Assembly (NCBI GenBank): GCA_003505795.1
Contig: DNXT01000245.1
Span: 738 to 21,816 of the forward strand
Reading direction: 5' to 3'
DNA length: 21,079 bases
Origin: Lysobacteraceae bacterium
GTDB taxonomy: Bacteria > Pseudomonadota > Gammaproteobacteria > Xanthomonadales > Xanthomonadaceae
The notes below the pieces were generated by a model, which searched no databases, had not been told where the DNA came from, and worked only from the letters and a program-made list of their open reading frames with translations. The translations under genes were made by a program, and so were the position numbers. This document shows, in pieces, positions 21,031 through 21,079 of the stretch (positions are counted from its first letter, which is position 1; the number at the start of each line of letters is the position of its first letter).

Positions 21031-21079
21031 CCTCCCTTCCCCCGCTTGCGGGGGAAGGTGCCCGCAGGGCGGATGGGGG
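21031..21079. repeat. Second copy of the intergenic repeat element (cut by window end)
   Basis: An 11-bp perfect stem (CCTTCCCCCGC/GCGGGGGAAGG, 21035-21058) is followed by GTGCCCGCAGGGCGGATGGGGG. This matches, base for base over most of its length, the reverse complement of the right end of the element at 18641-18790 (CTCCCTTCTCCCGCTTGCGG onward). The two copies therefore flank dxs in opposite orientation. The copy continues beyond the window. Confidence 0.7.

Larger units (their letters stand above)
20773..21079. other. Gene-free region upstream of dxs
   Basis: This 307-base stretch up to the window end holds no supported gene. It contains a perfect palindrome TTCAGCTGAA (20783-20792) near the dxs start, a partial repeat of it (TTCAGCTG, 20836-20843), a TetR-operator-like palindrome (20894-20913) and the start of a repeat element (from 21031). 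I find no convincing -35/-10 pair for dxs. Confidence 0.6.

Noticed and set aside
1..21079. CRISPR arrays, transposase genes, phage genes or toxin-antitoxin pairs
   Set aside because: No regularly spaced repeats, no transposase or integrase motifs, and no small paired genes of that type were seen. The repeats present are short intergenic palindromes.

Overview
The window is a GC-rich chromosomal segment from a Xanthomonas-type gammaproteobacterium (Lysobacteraceae). It contains the xanthan exopolysaccharide (gum) operon between housekeeping genes. The proteins follow the Xanthomonas campestris Gum set closely in length and order (GumD 484 aa, GumH 380 aa, GumL 264 aa). The gene content differs from the textbook cluster: there is one acetyltransferase gene (gumF, no gumG), a cupin gene lies between gumM and gumN, and no gumO or gumP is present before dxs. 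From memory this fits the early-branching X. translucens / X. sacchari / X. hyacinthi group better than X. campestris, but that is inference and needs a phylogeny.

Layout. 1-3381: the 3' end of pheS, then pheT, ihfA and a MerR-type regulator, all on the + strand. This is the conserved pheST-ihfA-merR translation/nucleoid operon. 3435-3590: a tRNA-Pro(GGG) gene with a consensus -10 box and a strong intrinsic terminator, separating the operon from what follows. 3591-4004: a gene-free promoter/leader region for gum. 4005-16902: gumB-C-D-E-F-H-I-J-K-L-M, all on +, often coupled by ATGA overlaps. 16909-16986: a long imperfect hairpin at the operon end. 17041-18607: a cupin-like DUF985 gene and gumN (TraB/GumN family). 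18641-18790: a repeat element. 18862-20772: dxs on the - strand. 20773-21079: the dxs upstream region, ending in a second, oppositely oriented copy of the same repeat family.

How the genes work together. GumD puts glucose-1-phosphate on undecaprenyl phosphate. GumM adds the second glucose, GumH the inner mannose, GumK the glucuronate and GumI the outer mannose. GumF acetylates and GumL pyruvylates mannose. GumJ flips the lipid-linked pentasaccharide, GumE polymerises it, and GumC with the lipoprotein GumB exports it. dxs makes DXP for isoprenoids, the source of the undecaprenyl carrier, so its position near gum is biochemically coherent but not proof of co-regulation.

Nothing here is a wholly new system. 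The points most worth a second look are a 25-codon mini-ORF that bridges gumD and gumE by overlapping stop/start codons, the loss of gumG, a GumN lacking both TraB-family GxxH histidines, a repeat-like in-frame insertion in pheT with atypical codons, an attenuator-like structure in the gumB leader, and a TetR-type palindrome upstream of dxs.
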